A DNA stretch of 5,393 nucleotides, from assembly GCA_013695055.1 (NCBI GenBank), contig JACDBF010000044.1:1-5393 (forward strand), read 5' to 3'. The stretch's first letter is position 1. Each line of letters starts with the position of its first letter. This document shows positions 5,393 through 5,393 of this stretch, piece by piece. The position numbers and the translations under genes were made by a program. The notes below the pieces were generated by a model, which had not been told where the DNA came from, did no database searches, and was given only the letters and a program-made list of their open reading frames with translations. Source of the DNA: Actinomycetota bacterium. GTDB taxonomy: Bacteria > Actinomycetota > CADDZG01 > WHSQ01.

Positions 5393-5393
5393 G

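Noticed and set aside
1..5393. CRISPR array, rRNA, complete tRNA or riboswitch
   Set aside because: No regularly spaced repeats, no complete cloverleaf and no conserved RNA core were found by reading both strands.

Overview
The window looks like a scrapyard of mobile-element and accessory-gene remnants in a high-GC bacterium. Gene families, GC-rich codon use, GTG starts and apparently leaderless promoters point to an actinobacterium; this is an inference, as no rRNA or housekeeping marker is present. Two loci look intact: a VapBC-type toxin-antitoxin pair (1567-2246, + strand) and an AAA_14/DUF4143 ATPase (3439-4746, - strand). Almost everything else that can be recognised is broken.

Layout from left to right. 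(1) 1-115: an unrecognised edge fragment. (2) 116-1321 (-): an IS1182-family transposase pseudogene. Its true start is probably the GTG at 1321 behind a good GGAGGA ribosome site. At least four single-base indels interrupt it, and the C-terminal part of the DDE domain is missing. (3) 1322-1566: an intergenic stretch with a possible leaderless promoter at its right end. (4) 1567-2246 (+): a Phd/YefM-like antitoxin and a PIN-domain toxin overlapping by 4 nt; the toxin appears to start with CTG. (5) 2269-2703 (-): an N-terminally truncated AbiEi-like antitoxin or regulator, which abuts (6) 2704-3148 (+): the C-terminal part of an IS110-family transposase with two frameshifts. (7) 3149-3438: no gene, but a 22-nt segment resembling the 3' end of a tRNA. 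(8) 3439-4746 (-): the DUF4143 ATPase with its own promoter candidate. (9) 4801-5124: a mosaic of three small gene pieces, namely a ribosome site plus GTG start of an unknown + strand gene, about 25 codons of a response-regulator receiver domain (-), and the N-terminal ~65 codons of an LtrA-like membrane protein (-). (10) 5125-5393: an unassigned stretch with an open - strand frame running off the window.

The genes do not form one pathway. The coherent picture is an insertion and deletion hotspot in which transposase remnants, toxin-antitoxin genes and truncated host genes have accumulated. The frameshifts cluster in the remnants, while 1308 nt of ATPase and about 680 nt of toxin-antitoxin DNA are uninterrupted. 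That favours real decay over uniform sequencing error. I see no convincing undescribed multi-gene system. The points most worth a second look are the LtrA/receiver/orphan-start mosaic, the AbiEi-IS110 junction, the CTG-started toxin, the lone DUF4143 ATPase with its upstream inverted repeat, and the tRNA-3'-like segment.
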